Shown: one piece after another, positions 21,896 to 29,679 of the stretch | Numbering within the stretch: position 1 is the first letter of the stretch | Layout: every line of letters starts with the position of its first letter | NCBI GenBank assembly: GCA_045616885.1 | Contig: JAZLHS010000189.1 | Location: forward strand, 1-30,548 | DNA length: 30,548 bases | Direction of reading: 5' to 3' | DNA from: RGIG250 sp045616885 | GTDB taxonomy: Bacteria > Bacillota > Negativicutes > Selenomonadales > Selenomonadaceae | Position numbers and translations under genes: made by a program | The notes under the pieces: generated by a model | What the model was told of the DNA's origin: nothing | Databases searched by the model: none | What the model saw: the letters and a program-made list of their open reading frames with translations, nothing else

Positions 21896-23329
21896 TTATT
21901 TCTTCCAAGCTCCGGTATAGTCTGCTATGCCGAACTCTTCCGGTGCGAAATCCGGATCCTTCCCGGCCGCCTTCTTCGCTTCGTAGTCATCAAGCAGCTG
22001 CTTTGCCAGCGGAGCCAAGAGGACGATGGCGAAGATATTCGCGTAGGCCATGAGGCCGTAGCCGATATCACCCAGTGCCCATATAGCGTCGGCATTTACC
22101 AGAGTACCACAGAATGCTGCCACTACGAAAGCAGCTCGGATTATCATTGCCGCTTTAGGACTATCGCCGGTGAGGAAGCTCATGTTTGCCTCCGCCTGAT
22201 AGCAGTAGCCGGTCAGAGATGTGAATACAAACAGGACGATGATAATCGCCAGCAGCTGTCCTGCCCAATCACCATAAGTAGCCATAAGAGCGTGCTGCGT
22301 CCACTTAATACCTGCTTCCATTCCGTTGATATTATTTACCAGCAGGCCGCCATGACCATCGCTGATATCAAATGTGCCGGTGAGCAGGACAATCATCGCG
22401 GTGGCGGTACCGACCAGCAGGGTATCAACATATATAGAGAAGGCCTGAATAAGTCCCTGCTTGCCGGGATGTGAGCAGGCAGCTGCCGCCGAAACGATAG
22501 CACCGCAGCCCATACCGGCCTCATTGGAATAAATGCCTCGCTTTACGCCCCAGGAGACTGCCGAGCCGATAATTCCGGCCAGCAGCGGTTCCATCCCGAC
22601 TGCCGATTTCACGATGAGCATCAGCATAGCCGGAACCTCAGAAATGTGCAGGCCGATAATAATGACGGCCAAGCCGATATAAATCATGCACATTACCGGC
22701 GCCAATATCTCCGCCAGCCGAGAGATGCGCTTAATACTGCCGAAGACAACAAAGGCGAGAATGACACAGCAGACAACACCGGTGATTATCTTCTCTACAC
22801 CGAAGGCCTCCTCAAAGACGGTGACGAGAGAATTTATCTGCACACCGGGCATCAGGATGCCGGGGCCCAGTACCGCCACCACCGCAAAGATTATTGCGTA
22901 GGTACGGTTCTTCATTCCCTTTTCGATATAGTACGCCGGGCCGCCTACGAAAACACCATCCTTAGTGACATTCTTATAGGCCTGAGCCAACGTCGCCTCA
23001 GTAAAAGCCGAGGCAGCACCGATAATGGTGATTATCCACATCCAGAAGATAGCCCCGGGGCCGCCTACATAGATTGCTGTGGCTACACCGGCAATATTGC
23101 CCATGCCTACACGGGCACCTACAGTGGTAGCAAAAGCCTGAAAGGACGAGATGCCCTGCTCTGTTCCCTTATCACTGAACAGCAGCCGCACCATTTCAGT
23201 CAGCAACCGCACTTGGGGAAATTTCAGCTTGACGGACAGATAAAAGCCGACTCCGAGACAGAGGCAGACCAGAAACATACTCCAGATGATATCATCCAGC
23301 TTCACAACCATTGAAGAAAACGATTCCAT
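21896..23329 (-). CDS. sodium:alanine symporter family protein (AgcS)
   Basis: 477 residues of the alanine or glycine:cation symporter family (TC 2.A.25), a LeuT-fold importer driven by Na+ or H+. About 11 hydrophobic helices. Family signatures include FQAFATTVGARVGMGNIAGVATAI, GGPGAIFWMW, FVGGPAYYIEKG and SNEAGMGCGAI. The SD AAGGAG lies some 16 nt before the ATG, farther than usual. The C-terminus is soluble and ends with DPDFAPEEFGIADYTGAWKK. The hpt terminator at 23359-23401 lies just upstream, so the symporter may have its own weak promoter or rely on readthrough. The substrate is probably alanine or glycine. Confidence 0.93.
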   Translation of the reverse strand: MESFSSMVVKLDDIIWSMFLVCLCLGVGFYLSVKLKFPQVRLLTEMVRLLFSDKGTEQGISSFQAFATTVGARVGMGNIAGVATAIYVGGPGAIFWMWIITIIGAASAFTEATLAQAYKNVTKDGVFVGGPAYYIEKGMKNRTYAIIFAVVAVLGPGILMPGVQINSLVTVFEEAFGVEKIITGVVCCVILAFVVFGSIKRISRLAEILAPVMCMIYIGLAVIIIGLHISEVPAMLMLIVKSAVGMEPLLAGIIGSAVSWGVKRGIYSNEAGMGCGAIVSAAAACSHPGKQGLIQAFSIYVDTLLVGTATAMIVLLTGTFDISDGHGGLLVNNINGMEAGIKWTQHALMATYGDWAGQLLAIIIVLFVFTSLTGYCYQAEANMSFLTGDSPKAAMIIRAAFVVAAFCGTLVNADAIWALGDIGYGLMAYANIFAIVLLAPLAKQLLDDYEAKKAAGKDPDFAPEEFGIADYTGAWKK

Positions 23330-23358
23330 AAAGATTATTCAAACTCTCCTTCAGAAAA

Positions 23359-23401
23359 ATAAAAACAGCCAAAACGCCATCATCGTGACATTTTGGCTGT
23401 T
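23359..23401 (-). terminator. hpt terminator
   Basis: AACAGCCAAAA (23364-23374) pairs with TTTTGGCTGTT (23391-23401). On the minus strand TTTTTATTTTTC follows. It lies 19 nt after the hpt stop and ends the tilS-hpt unit. Confidence 0.85.
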
Positions 23402-23419
23402 GAACTGCGAACAAACTAC

Positions 23420-23956
23420 TCACGCATAGACTTCACGCTTTAGGATACCGACTTCCGGAAGATTGCGGTATCTCTCTGCGTAGTCAAGACCATAGCCGAC
23501 GATAAAGGCATCCGGGATTTCCCAGCCAAGATAATCAATGTTGACCTCAACTTCACGCCGGGAAGGCTTGGAGAAGAGAGCGCAGAGCTTCACCGAGGCT
23601 GCACCGCGCTTTTTCAGATTACTCAGCAGCGCTGACATCGTATTGCCGCTGTCGATGATATCCTCCACCACAATTACATGGCGACCAGTGATATCTACAT
23701 CAAGGTCTTTCTTTATCTTCACATTACCGGAGCTGACCGAGCCAGTGCCATAGCTGGATACCCGCATGAAATCTGTCTCAATAGGTATCTTTACCTGACG
23801 GATGAGATCGGAGTAGAAAACCATAGCACCGTTCAGAATACCGACCATCAGAGGATTCTTATCACGGTATTCCTCAGTGATGACAGCACCAAGTTCAGCC
23901 ACCTTCGCTTTCAAGGTGGCTTCGTCAAACATTATGCTTTCCAAGTCATTATACAT
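23420..23956 (-). CDS. hpt: hypoxanthine phosphoribosyltransferase
   Basis: Purine salvage enzyme making IMP (and GMP) from PRPP and base; 178 residues. The PRPP-binding motif VEDIIDSGNT is at 97-106. GILNGAMVFYSDL (39-51) and DFMRVSSYG (62-70) are standard, as is the C-terminal VGYGLDYAERYRNLPEVGIL. It follows tilS by 14 nt. In many Firmicutes ftsH comes next, but here a terminator and agcS follow. Confidence 0.96.
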   Translation of the reverse strand: MYNDLESIMFDEATLKAKVAELGAVITEEYRDKNPLMVGILNGAMVFYSDLIRQVKIPIETDFMRVSSYGTGSVSSGNVKIKKDLDVDITGRHVIVVEDIIDSGNTMSALLSNLKKRGAASVKLCALFSKPSRREVEVNIDYLGWEIPDAFIVGYGLDYAERYRNLPEVGILKREVYA

Positions 23957-23970
23957 TGCTCTGACCTCCG

Positions 23971-25473
23971 TTACTCAAATGTAACTCGAATAATATTCTT
24001 CGTGTTTTCATCAATCATTCCGCAGCCGCTTCTGATATAGCCTGCCAGCCACAGGATGTTTCCGTCGCTGTCGGTCAGGATAGGAACTCTCTCCCTTGCC
24101 TCTCGTGGTACCTTCCGGTCAATGAAGTAATCCTTGACCTTTTTCCGACCCGAGCTGCTGCCGGAAAGCAGATATGTATCCCCCGGCCGCCGGCTCCTAA
24201 CAACAAGCGGCAGCTTCACCTTGTCTGCATCTATGAGAGCCACCGCTTCATCGGCAGCGGGCAAACAAGCGATTGCTTCTTCCGTCGCTTTTGTATACAC
24301 AGCTGTGATAATTCTACCACAAAATTCTGTTTTTGTACTATCTCCATTGACGTTAAAAGACAATTTTTTCTCATCTTCCCCATCTAGTTGTGCTTTGACA
24401 GGAAGTGTTCTGGCAAAAATCGCCTTGTCGTACTCCAGCCGCAGAATTGCTCCCGGCAGACTCAGCTGCTGACCACTGTCTCCATTGCAGATGAGGCGAC
24501 GCATTGCTTCTATATCGGTATAGGAGCAGTTTTCCAGCCCCGGCAGTTTCCTGATTATGGCTTGCTGGACAGTCTTTGGACAAACCGAGAAAGCCGGGCG
24601 GTCAATGGTATTGTCATGCAGTATCTCGGCCGCTTTTTCATTGGCCAGAGCAGAAACACAGTCCGACATATCAGCGGCAATTTCCGCCAGATGACAGAGA
24701 GCCGCATTTATCTCCGGATTGTACCGAGCTTTCAAATGCGGCAGCAGCTCTAGCCGCAGGCTATTTCGCCTTGCTTCATCCGGTTCATCGTTAGTGGAAT
24801 CGTGGCGGGGCTCCAGTCCCCGCAACACACAGTATTCTTCTATTTCATGTCGGGACACCGCCAGCAAGGGACGAATCAGACGACAATGCACCGGCAGAAT
24901 ACTTCCGCCGCCATTATCCGAATGACTTGGCTCCAGCCATTCTGTCATCAGTCTGGAGGGGCGCATAGCGGCCAGTCCGTTTACTCCCGTCCCCCGCAAT
25001 ATGCGCATCAGTACAGTCTCGGCTTGGTCATCGCCATGATGACCGACTGCCAGGAAAACTTCCCGGGTGTCCCAGCGCGTTATCAGTGGCTTAATAGCCG
25101 AGAAGCATTCGGTGGCTACATTACGCAAAAATGAATAGCGAAGCTCTCTTGCCGCCGTCTCCATAGAAAGACCATTCTCGGCTGCATAGGTAGGAACATC
25201 ACCATGACCGATACGGCAGGGGATGCCTCTGGACACACAAAAGTCGTGGACGAAGGCAGCATCCGCCCGAGATTCTTCCCCGCGAATGCCGTGCTCAAAG
25301 TGCGCCGCCGTTATCGATAGCTGTCGTTTCGCCTGCTGAGATAGAAGCCAATCAAGCAATGTCAGGGAATCCGGCCCTCCGGAGCAGGCAACCACGACGG
25401 CTGCTCCTCTTGGCAGCAGTTCGTTGTCATCGACAAATTTATTCAGTTTTCTGTGGAATGACAGTGTCTGCAT
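23971..25473 (-). CDS. tilS: tRNA(Ile)-lysidine synthase
   Basis: Modifies C34 of the CAU-anticodon tRNA(Ile) with lysine so it reads AUA; essential in most bacteria. 500 residues. The N-terminal PP-loop SGGPDS (31-36) binds ATP; HFEHGIRGEESRADAAFV and GHHGDDQAETVLMRILRGTG are typical. The C-terminal domain ends RSRRPGDTYLLSGSSSGRKKVKDYFID, then DGNILWLAGYIRSG. SD GGAGGGG lies 4 nt before the ATG, immediately after a stem-loop (25484-25500). Its leader is formed by the repeat block 25501-25656, behind the S1 gene terminator. Confidence 0.95.
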   Translation of the reverse strand: MQTLSFHRKLNKFVDDNELLPRGAAVVVACSGGPDSLTLLDWLLSQQAKRQLSITAAHFEHGIRGEESRADAAFVHDFCVSRGIPCRIGHGDVPTYAAENGLSMETAARELRYSFLRNVATECFSAIKPLITRWDTREVFLAVGHHGDDQAETVLMRILRGTGVNGLAAMRPSRLMTEWLEPSHSDNGGGSILPVHCRLIRPLLAVSRHEIEEYCVLRGLEPRHDSTNDEPDEARRNSLRLELLPHLKARYNPEINAALCHLAEIAADMSDCVSALANEKAAEILHDNTIDRPAFSVCPKTVQQAIIRKLPGLENCSYTDIEAMRRLICNGDSGQQLSLPGAILRLEYDKAIFARTLPVKAQLDGEDEKKLSFNVNGDSTKTEFCGRIITAVYTKATEEAIACLPAADEAVALIDADKVKLPLVVRSRRPGDTYLLSGSSSGRKKVKDYFIDRKVPREARERVPILTDSDGNILWLAGYIRSGCGMIDENTKNIIRVTFE

Positions 25474-25483
25474 AAACCCCTCC

Positions 25484-25500
25484 GGTCTGCTGCGCAGACC
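25484..25500 (-). other. stem-loop next to the tilS ribosome binding site
   Basis: GGTCTGC (25484-25490), loop TGC, GCAGACC (25494-25500). On the minus strand it ends right before the SD of tilS. It could protect the mRNA end or tune initiation. It abuts the tandem repeats, so it may belong to that element. Confidence 0.6.
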
Positions 25501-25656
25501 ACCTCCCCTATAGGGGAGGCTATTAAACCGATTAGTAGTTACCCTCCGACCTCGCTAACGCTCGGCCACCTCCCCTATAGGGGAGGCTATTAAACCGATT
25601 AGCAGTTACCCTCCGACCTCGCTAACGCTCGGCCACCTCCCCTATAGGGGAGGCTA
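25501..25656. repeat. 67-bp tandem repeat with perfect palindromes
   Basis: Two full 67-bp units (25501-25567, 25568-25634) and the start of a third (25635-25656). The full units differ at one position (ATTAGTAG versus ATTAGCAG). Each starts with the perfect 18-bp palindrome CCTCCCCTATAGGGGAGG (25502-25519, 25569-25586, 25636-25653), followed later by CTCGCTAACGCTCGG. A relative, inverted, forms the left half of 8947-9069. It lies between the S1-gene terminator and tilS and probably is an intergenic repeat of the genome. Confidence 0.9.
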
Positions 25657-25657
25657 A

Positions 25658-25701
25658 TAAAAAAGCGTGTCCTGCCGAACAACATCGGCACAGGACACGC
25701 T
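25658..25701 (-). terminator. terminator of the S1-domain gene
   Basis: AGCGTGTCCTG (25664-25674) pairs with CAGGACACGCT (25691-25701), with an inner CCGA/TCGG stem. On the minus strand six T follow. It lies 15 nt after the S1-gene stop. Confidence 0.9.
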
Positions 25702-25715
25702 ATTCACTTCACTAA

Positions 25716-26255
25716 TCAGTCTCCACGACGAGAGCCGCGACCGCCGCGCTTGGAATCAGTCTTGCGCTTCAAATCTGTGAGACGCTCATCGCTGTCCTTC
25801 AGGAACTTCGACAGCTTGTCCTCGAAGGACATCGGGCCGCTGCTAAAGCGCCCGCCGCTAGGGCGAGAGAAGCCGCCGCCCATAGGCGGACGAGACGGAC
25901 GAGGAGGCATCGAGCCAGCCGGACGAGGCGGACGATTCTGTCTGTCAGCAAAGGAACCACCCTGACCGCCAGCCTGAGGACGGTCGCCTCTGGGAGCAGC
26001 TGCAGCCTGTGCAGTTTTGTTCTCCGGCACCTGCTTGACGGACAAGCCGATACGACCATTGTCGTTAATAGCCAGCACCTTTACTTTGATTTTTTGCCCC
26101 TGCTTTAGGAAATCGTTTACATCATTGACATAGACATCTGCTACCTCTGAGATGTGAACCAGACCGGTCTTATTCTCAGGAAGCTCGATAAAAGCACCGA
26201 ACTTCGTAATACCGCTAACGGTTCCCTCTAAAATACTGCCAACTTCAATGGACAA
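25716..26255 (-). CDS. S1 RNA-binding domain protein (YabR/GSP13-like)
   Basis: 179 residues. The S1 domain occupies about 1-75: VGSILEGTVSGITKFGAFIEL, GLVHISEVADVYV, and GRIGLSVKQ. The middle (about 80-145) is rich in Pro, Gly, Arg and Ser (RPPRPAGSMPPRPSRPPMGG), and the end is basic (DLKRKTDSKRGGRGSRRGD). The S1 fold binds RNA, and the tail probably adds unspecific RNA affinity. B. subtilis YabR/GSP13 is ribosome-associated and lies next to divIC, as here. The exact role is not known from sequence. Confidence 0.9.
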   Translation of the reverse strand: MSIEVGSILEGTVSGITKFGAFIELPENKTGLVHISEVADVYVNDVNDFLKQGQKIKVKVLAINDNGRIGLSVKQVPENKTAQAAAAPRGDRPQAGGQGGSFADRQNRPPRPAGSMPPRPSRPPMGGGFSRPSGGRFSSGPMSFEDKLSKFLKDSDERLTDLKRKTDSKRGGRGSRRGD

Positions 26256-26313
26256 AATGATGCTGCCTCCTATGTTATTTTATTAATATATTCCAAGCTC
26301 TAAACGAGCTGAT

Positions 26314-26628
26314 TCATCTACTGCCATGCGGGAGAATATAGGGCATTTCACCGGAGCGTACCATATTCAGCTGCTCACGCGCTACCTTCTCCACTCGACG
26401 GAGATCCTCCAGGCCAGCCTTCTCATCACGAAGCGCTGCATTGACCTTCTGGGCTGCCGCAAGACGCTGCTCAGCTGCCTGATATTTTTCATTGATGCCG
26501 TTGAGGTACGCCTGCTGATTGACAAAGCAGTATCCGAAATACACGAATACTACTGCCAGCACCATATAAAACCAACCGGAACTCCGGCGGCCGCCACGGG
26601 AACTTCTGGAGCTGTCCCTACGTGCCAT
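26314..26628 (-). CDS. septum formation protein FtsB/DivIC
   Basis: 104 residues. A basic Arg/Ser-rich cytoplasmic N-terminus (MARRDSSRSSRGGRRSS), one transmembrane helix (about 21-38, FYMVLAVVFVYFGYCFV), and a coiled coil (about 45-90, KYQAAEQRLAAAQKVNAALR) ending RVEKVAREQLNMVRSGEMPYILP, which matches DivIC/FtsB. It acts in the divisome with FtsL and FtsQ/DivIB. The frame can extend to TTG 26646, but the ATG at 26628 follows the AGGCAGG-type SD better. The neighbour is the S1-domain gene, as in B. subtilis divIC-yabR. Confidence 0.88.
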   Translation of the reverse strand: MARRDSSRSSRGGRRSSGWFYMVLAVVFVYFGYCFVNQQAYLNGINEKYQAAEQRLAAAQKVNAALRDEKAGLEDLRRVEKVAREQLNMVRSGEMPYILPHGSR

Positions 26629-26666
26629 ACTGTCGCCTGCCTTCAAAAATCTCTATCAATCATAAA

Positions 26667-26691
26667 AAAGTTAATTGAAATGATTAACTTT
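26667..26691 (-). other. AT-rich stem-loop in the ftsB leader
   Basis: AAAGTTAAT (26667-26675), a 7-nt loop, ATTAACTTT (26683-26691), followed by T's on the minus strand. It lies between the promoter at 26704-26732 and the ftsB start, so it could be a weak terminator or attenuator. The stem has few G-C pairs. Confidence 0.5.
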
Positions 26692-26703
26692 CAATACATT
26701 CCA

Positions 26704-26732
26704 ATAATACAGAGAATACTGCAAAAAAGCAA
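26704..26732 (-). promoter_or_regulatory. candidate ftsB-S1 promoter
   Basis: On the minus strand TTGCTT (complement of 26727-26732), 17 bp, TATTAT (complement of 26704-26709). It follows the ABC transporter operon's end at 26772. A small AT-rich hairpin near 26742-26760 may end that operon weakly. Confidence 0.55.
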
Positions 26733-26771
26733 GAAAAAATTTCAGAAATTTATGATAATTTCCAACCTTTA

Positions 26772-27578
26772 TTACTTTCTCTCTGCCAGGGAAATTGGTG
26801 ACAGGACGCTTATTCCGTTGGAGTTTACAAAGACATCGGCTTTGACCCCGAAAACCTCCGCCAGAAGGTCTACGGTCAGTATATCTCCCGGAGTACCCTG
26901 CCGATAAATTCCGTGATCCTTTATGACCACTATTTCATCAGCATACTGGAGGGCATGGTTTATATCATGGAGAACCATGATTATAGTCATGTTCTCATTG
27001 CGATTAAGCTCCTCAATGATATTCATGACCTCAAGCTGGTGGCCGATATCAAGGTATGTGGTGGGCTCATCCAGCAGGAGTATCTCCGGCTCCTGAGCCA
27101 GTGCCATAGCGATGAAGGCGCGCTGACGCTCACCACCGGACAGGGTCATTACCCGCTGGCTGGTGTAGCCTTTGAGATGGGTCTTGGCCAGTGCCTGCTC
27201 TACCGCCTCTCTATCCCGCTTTGGGTCACCGGCAGTCATGACGCCCCGATAAGGGAAGCGGCCGTAGTCCACCAGCTCACTGACCGTGACATCGCCCGGC
27301 ACAGTCATGCCCTGCGGAAGTATCGCCAGACGGCGAGCGAATGCTTTACGACCTATCTTCTTTGTATCTTCATCCCCTAGCAGCACCTGACCGTCATAGC
27401 GGTGATTCAGTCCGGCCAATGCTTTCAGCAGAGTGGACTTGCCGGCGCCGTTGGGCCCGATGATAGCCGTCCGCTTTCCGGGCGTGAAGCTGATGTTCAC
27501 ACCGGAAAGTATCGTCTTTTCTTCTATTTTTACTGTCAGATTCTTTGCTGACAATGCAGCCTGTTTCGTATTATCCAT
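26772..27578 (-). CDS. ABC importer ATPase, siderophore/heme/B12 type
   Basis: 268 residues of FecE/FhuC/BtuD type. Walker A GPNGAGKST (41-49), Q-loop ILPQ (86-89), signature LSGGERQR (146-153), Walker B EILLLDEP (165-172), D-loop LD, and H-loop MVLHD (about 208-212). It drives uptake of an iron complex or corrinoid with the permease encoded just upstream; the stop and start overlap by one nucleotide (TAATG). The order binding protein-permease-ATPase is standard. The substrate cannot be told from sequence alone. Confidence 0.95.
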   Translation of the reverse strand: MDNTKQAALSAKNLTVKIEEKTILSGVNISFTPGKRTAIIGPNGAGKSTLLKALAGLNHRYDGQVLLGDEDTKKIGRKAFARRLAILPQGMTVPGDVTVSELVDYGRFPYRGVMTAGDPKRDREAVEQALAKTHLKGYTSQRVMTLSGGERQRAFIAMALAQEPEILLLDEPTTYLDIGHQLEVMNIIEELNRNENMTIIMVLHDINHALQYADEIVVIKDHGIYRQGTPGDILTVDLLAEVFGVKADVFVNSNGISVLSPISLAERK

Positions 27579-28615
27579 TACAGCTCCCTCCTAAGCAGGA
27601 AGAGGAAGAACGGCGCTCCAAATACAGCCATCAGTATACCTACCGGAAGTTCGGTAGGAGCAAAGGCCGTCCGGGCAAATGTATCGGACAGCATAACGGT
27701 CGCCGCACCCAACAGCGCCGCGCCCGGCAGCAGATAGCGATAATCAGAGCCGATCATCAGACGCACCGCGTGGGGAACAATAAGACCGACGAAGCCAAGC
27801 AGACCTACGACAGAAACTGCACTGGCCGCCAAGAGAGCAGCAAGAGCGGTCATTACAATGCGGGTAAGTTCTACATTGAGGCCGAGCCCCTTTGCCATCT
27901 CATCACCCAGCTGAAGGATGTTGAGGTGCTTTGCCCCAATCATTGCCATGATGACACCGGCGATGGTATAAGGATAAATGATTCCTACATGAGGCCAGCT
28001 TCGGGTAGCAAGGCCGCCTACCATCCACATGAGGGCACCGTGAACCTTGTCACTGTTAAATATCATTACCGCAGAGATACCGGCTCCGAGAAAAGCTGAC
28101 ACCGCAACACCGGCCAGAATAATTCGCACCGGGCGAATACCATTCTTCCAAGCCAGCAGATAAATGACGCAGGCAGCACCCATCGCGCCCAGAAATGCCG
28201 CCGGAGTAACGAGGTATTCCAACGCCGGAAATGCCAGCATCAATAGGACAGCGGCCAGACCGGCACCGGAAGAAATACCGATGATGTGCGGGTCTGCCAG
28301 CGGATTTTTCATTATTGCCTGAAGTATCGCGCCGGACAGAGCCAGATTTACTCCGACCAGAGCCGCTACGATAGTTCTTGGCAAGCGAATATTCATGATT
28401 ATCTGCTGATGGGTTCCGGCTCCGTCACCGAAGAGGGCTGCATATATCTCCGCCGTTGTTATAGGTACGGAGCCCAGCTCTACCGATACGATAAATCCGA
28501 TGAACACCAGCGCGGAAAAAAGGAGCAGGAAAGCCAGCCGACGCACATGTGATGCGTTGGCTGTCCCCTGCTCTTCTTTTGTACTCACTGCATTGTTTTT
28601 TTCTTCGGCTGCCAT
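27578..28615 (-). CDS. FecCD-family ABC permease
   Basis: 345 residues with about ten hydrophobic helices. FecCD/BtuC signatures: LPRTIVAALVGVNLALSGAILQ and NPLADPHIIGISSGAGLAAV, and VGLLGFVGLIVPHAVRLMIG near the C-terminus (the cytoplasmic loop that contacts the ATPase). The N-terminal about 30 residues are polar, extending beyond the usual start but continuing the reading frame. It overlaps both neighbours by one nucleotide. Functions as a homodimer for the iron-chelate, heme or vitamin B12 importer. Confidence 0.95.
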   Translation of the reverse strand: MAAEEKNNAVSTKEEQGTANASHVRRLAFLLLFSALVFIGFIVSVELGSVPITTAEIYAALFGDGAGTHQQIIMNIRLPRTIVAALVGVNLALSGAILQAIMKNPLADPHIIGISSGAGLAAVLLMLAFPALEYLVTPAAFLGAMGAACVIYLLAWKNGIRPVRIILAGVAVSAFLGAGISAVMIFNSDKVHGALMWMVGGLATRSWPHVGIIYPYTIAGVIMAMIGAKHLNILQLGDEMAKGLGLNVELTRIVMTALAALLAASAVSVVGLLGFVGLIVPHAVRLMIGSDYRYLLPGAALLGAATVMLSDTFARTAFAPTELPVGILMAVFGAPFFLFLLRREL

Positions 28616-29616
28616 TATTTAACTGCCTCCGGATAGATAAGCTTTGCCATTTCTTCAAATGCCTCCGGGAAATGTACCCCCGGACTCAGAAGGAAATGAT
28701 TCTGGGACAGATAGTAGAGCTTGCCGTTCTTTACTGCCGGTATAGTCTGCCAGGCCGGACTATCAGCAATGGTCTTTTCCATACTCTTCTTTATGTCCTC
28801 CATCTTGCCCATGCTGGTGACAAAGATTATCTCCGGATTCTGCTCTACCAGCGTCTCGATGCTGTATGGTGCAGCATCGGGATTGCCCTCTATCGCATTC
28901 ATTCCCTGCGCTACATTCACGAAGCCAAGACGCTTCGCTACGGAGCCGGCGATACTGGTATCCAGCTGAACGCTGAGGCCCTGACCGGTGCTGTGAAGAA
29001 TGGCTATCCTTTTCTTTTCCTGAGGCACCTTGCTGACTATCGCTTCTATCTTGTCGTCAAGGGATTTCACGAACTTCTCCCCGGCCTCTTTATTTCCGGT
29101 GACCTGCGCAAATACGCCTATCTCCCGCTTTACGCTGTCATAATTCTTCATGTCCAGCACCAGGGCGGGAATCTTATTCATGTCAAGAGTCGTAAGAAGC
29201 TTTTCATTCATACCCTTGTTGACTACCACCAAATCCGGCGAGCAGGAGATGAGCTTCTCTACATCGATATTGTAGACGCGTCCGATACTGGTCTTATTCT
29301 TGGCAAACTCCGGCATATTCGTCTTGGAATCCGGGCGGCCAACCACATCTCCGCCTACAGCGTGAAGCGGCTCCAGAAAGGAAGCCGAGGTGACGACGAT
29401 ACGCTCCGGTTTTTTGGTCAGGCGTACCTCTCTGCCCATGTCATCGATTATGACAGCAAAGTAATTCTCCGCCGCCTTCGACCCGTGCTCCTTGTGATTG
29501 CTCTGCGTAGCCGCGGTACCGCTGCCGGCCGGTGCTGCCGCCTTCTCGCCGCAGCCGCCCAACAGAAGTCCCAAAGACAAAATTGCGGATATAGCCGCCA
29601 TCTTTTTATTGCTCAT
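28615..29616 (-). CDS. iron-complex/cobalamin-type binding lipoprotein
   Basis: 333 residues from ATG 29616, with GGAGG 6 nt upstream; the longer frame to 29649 lies inside a terminator hairpin and is rejected. A type II signal peptide ends in the lipobox LLGGC with Cys22. It is followed by Ala/Gly linker and the class III periplasmic-binding domain: RIVVTSASFLEPLHAVGG, SIGRVYNIDVEKLISCSPDLVVV, a long helix near 180-200, and PAWQTIPAVKNGKLYYLSQNHFLLSPG. It is the substrate-capturing part of the importer encoded downstream. Substrate unknown (ferric siderophore, heme or B12). Confidence 0.93.
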   Translation of the reverse strand: MSNKKMAAISAILSLGLLLGGCGEKAAAPAGSGTAATQSNHKEHGSKAAENYFAVIIDDMGREVRLTKKPERIVVTSASFLEPLHAVGGDVVGRPDSKTNMPEFAKNKTSIGRVYNIDVEKLISCSPDLVVVNKGMNEKLLTTLDMNKIPALVLDMKNYDSVKREIGVFAQVTGNKEAGEKFVKSLDDKIEAIVSKVPQEKKRIAILHSTGQGLSVQLDTSIAGSVAKRLGFVNVAQGMNAIEGNPDAAPYSIETLVEQNPEIIFVTSMGKMEDIKKSMEKTIADSPAWQTIPAVKNGKLYYLSQNHFLLSPGVHFPEAFEEMAKLIYPEAVK

Positions 29617-29629
29617 GTTAATCCTCCAT

Positions 29630-29666
29630 AAAAAACTCCCTGCCGTCATAATGCCACGACAGGGAG
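29630..29666 (-). terminator. intrinsic terminator/attenuator before the importer operon
   Basis: CTCCCTG (29636-29642) pairs with CAGGGAG (29660-29666), extended by CGT/ACG pairs. On the minus strand six T follow, and the SD GGAGG starts 2 nt later. It lies 14 nt after the small membrane gene's stop, and no promoter is seen between it and the importer gene. Confidence 0.85.
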
Positions 29667-29679
29667 CCTTCTCGCCAAG

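Noticed and set aside
21869..22474. Rightward open frame opposite the symporter gene
   Set aside because: The symporter has full family signatures on the other strand; no SD or domain here.
25501..25656. CRISPR array
   Set aside because: The 67-bp units are directly joined with no variable spacers, and no cas gene is near.
28549..29631. A 360-codon rightward open frame
   Set aside because: Antisense to the binding protein and permease genes; a by-product of codon bias.
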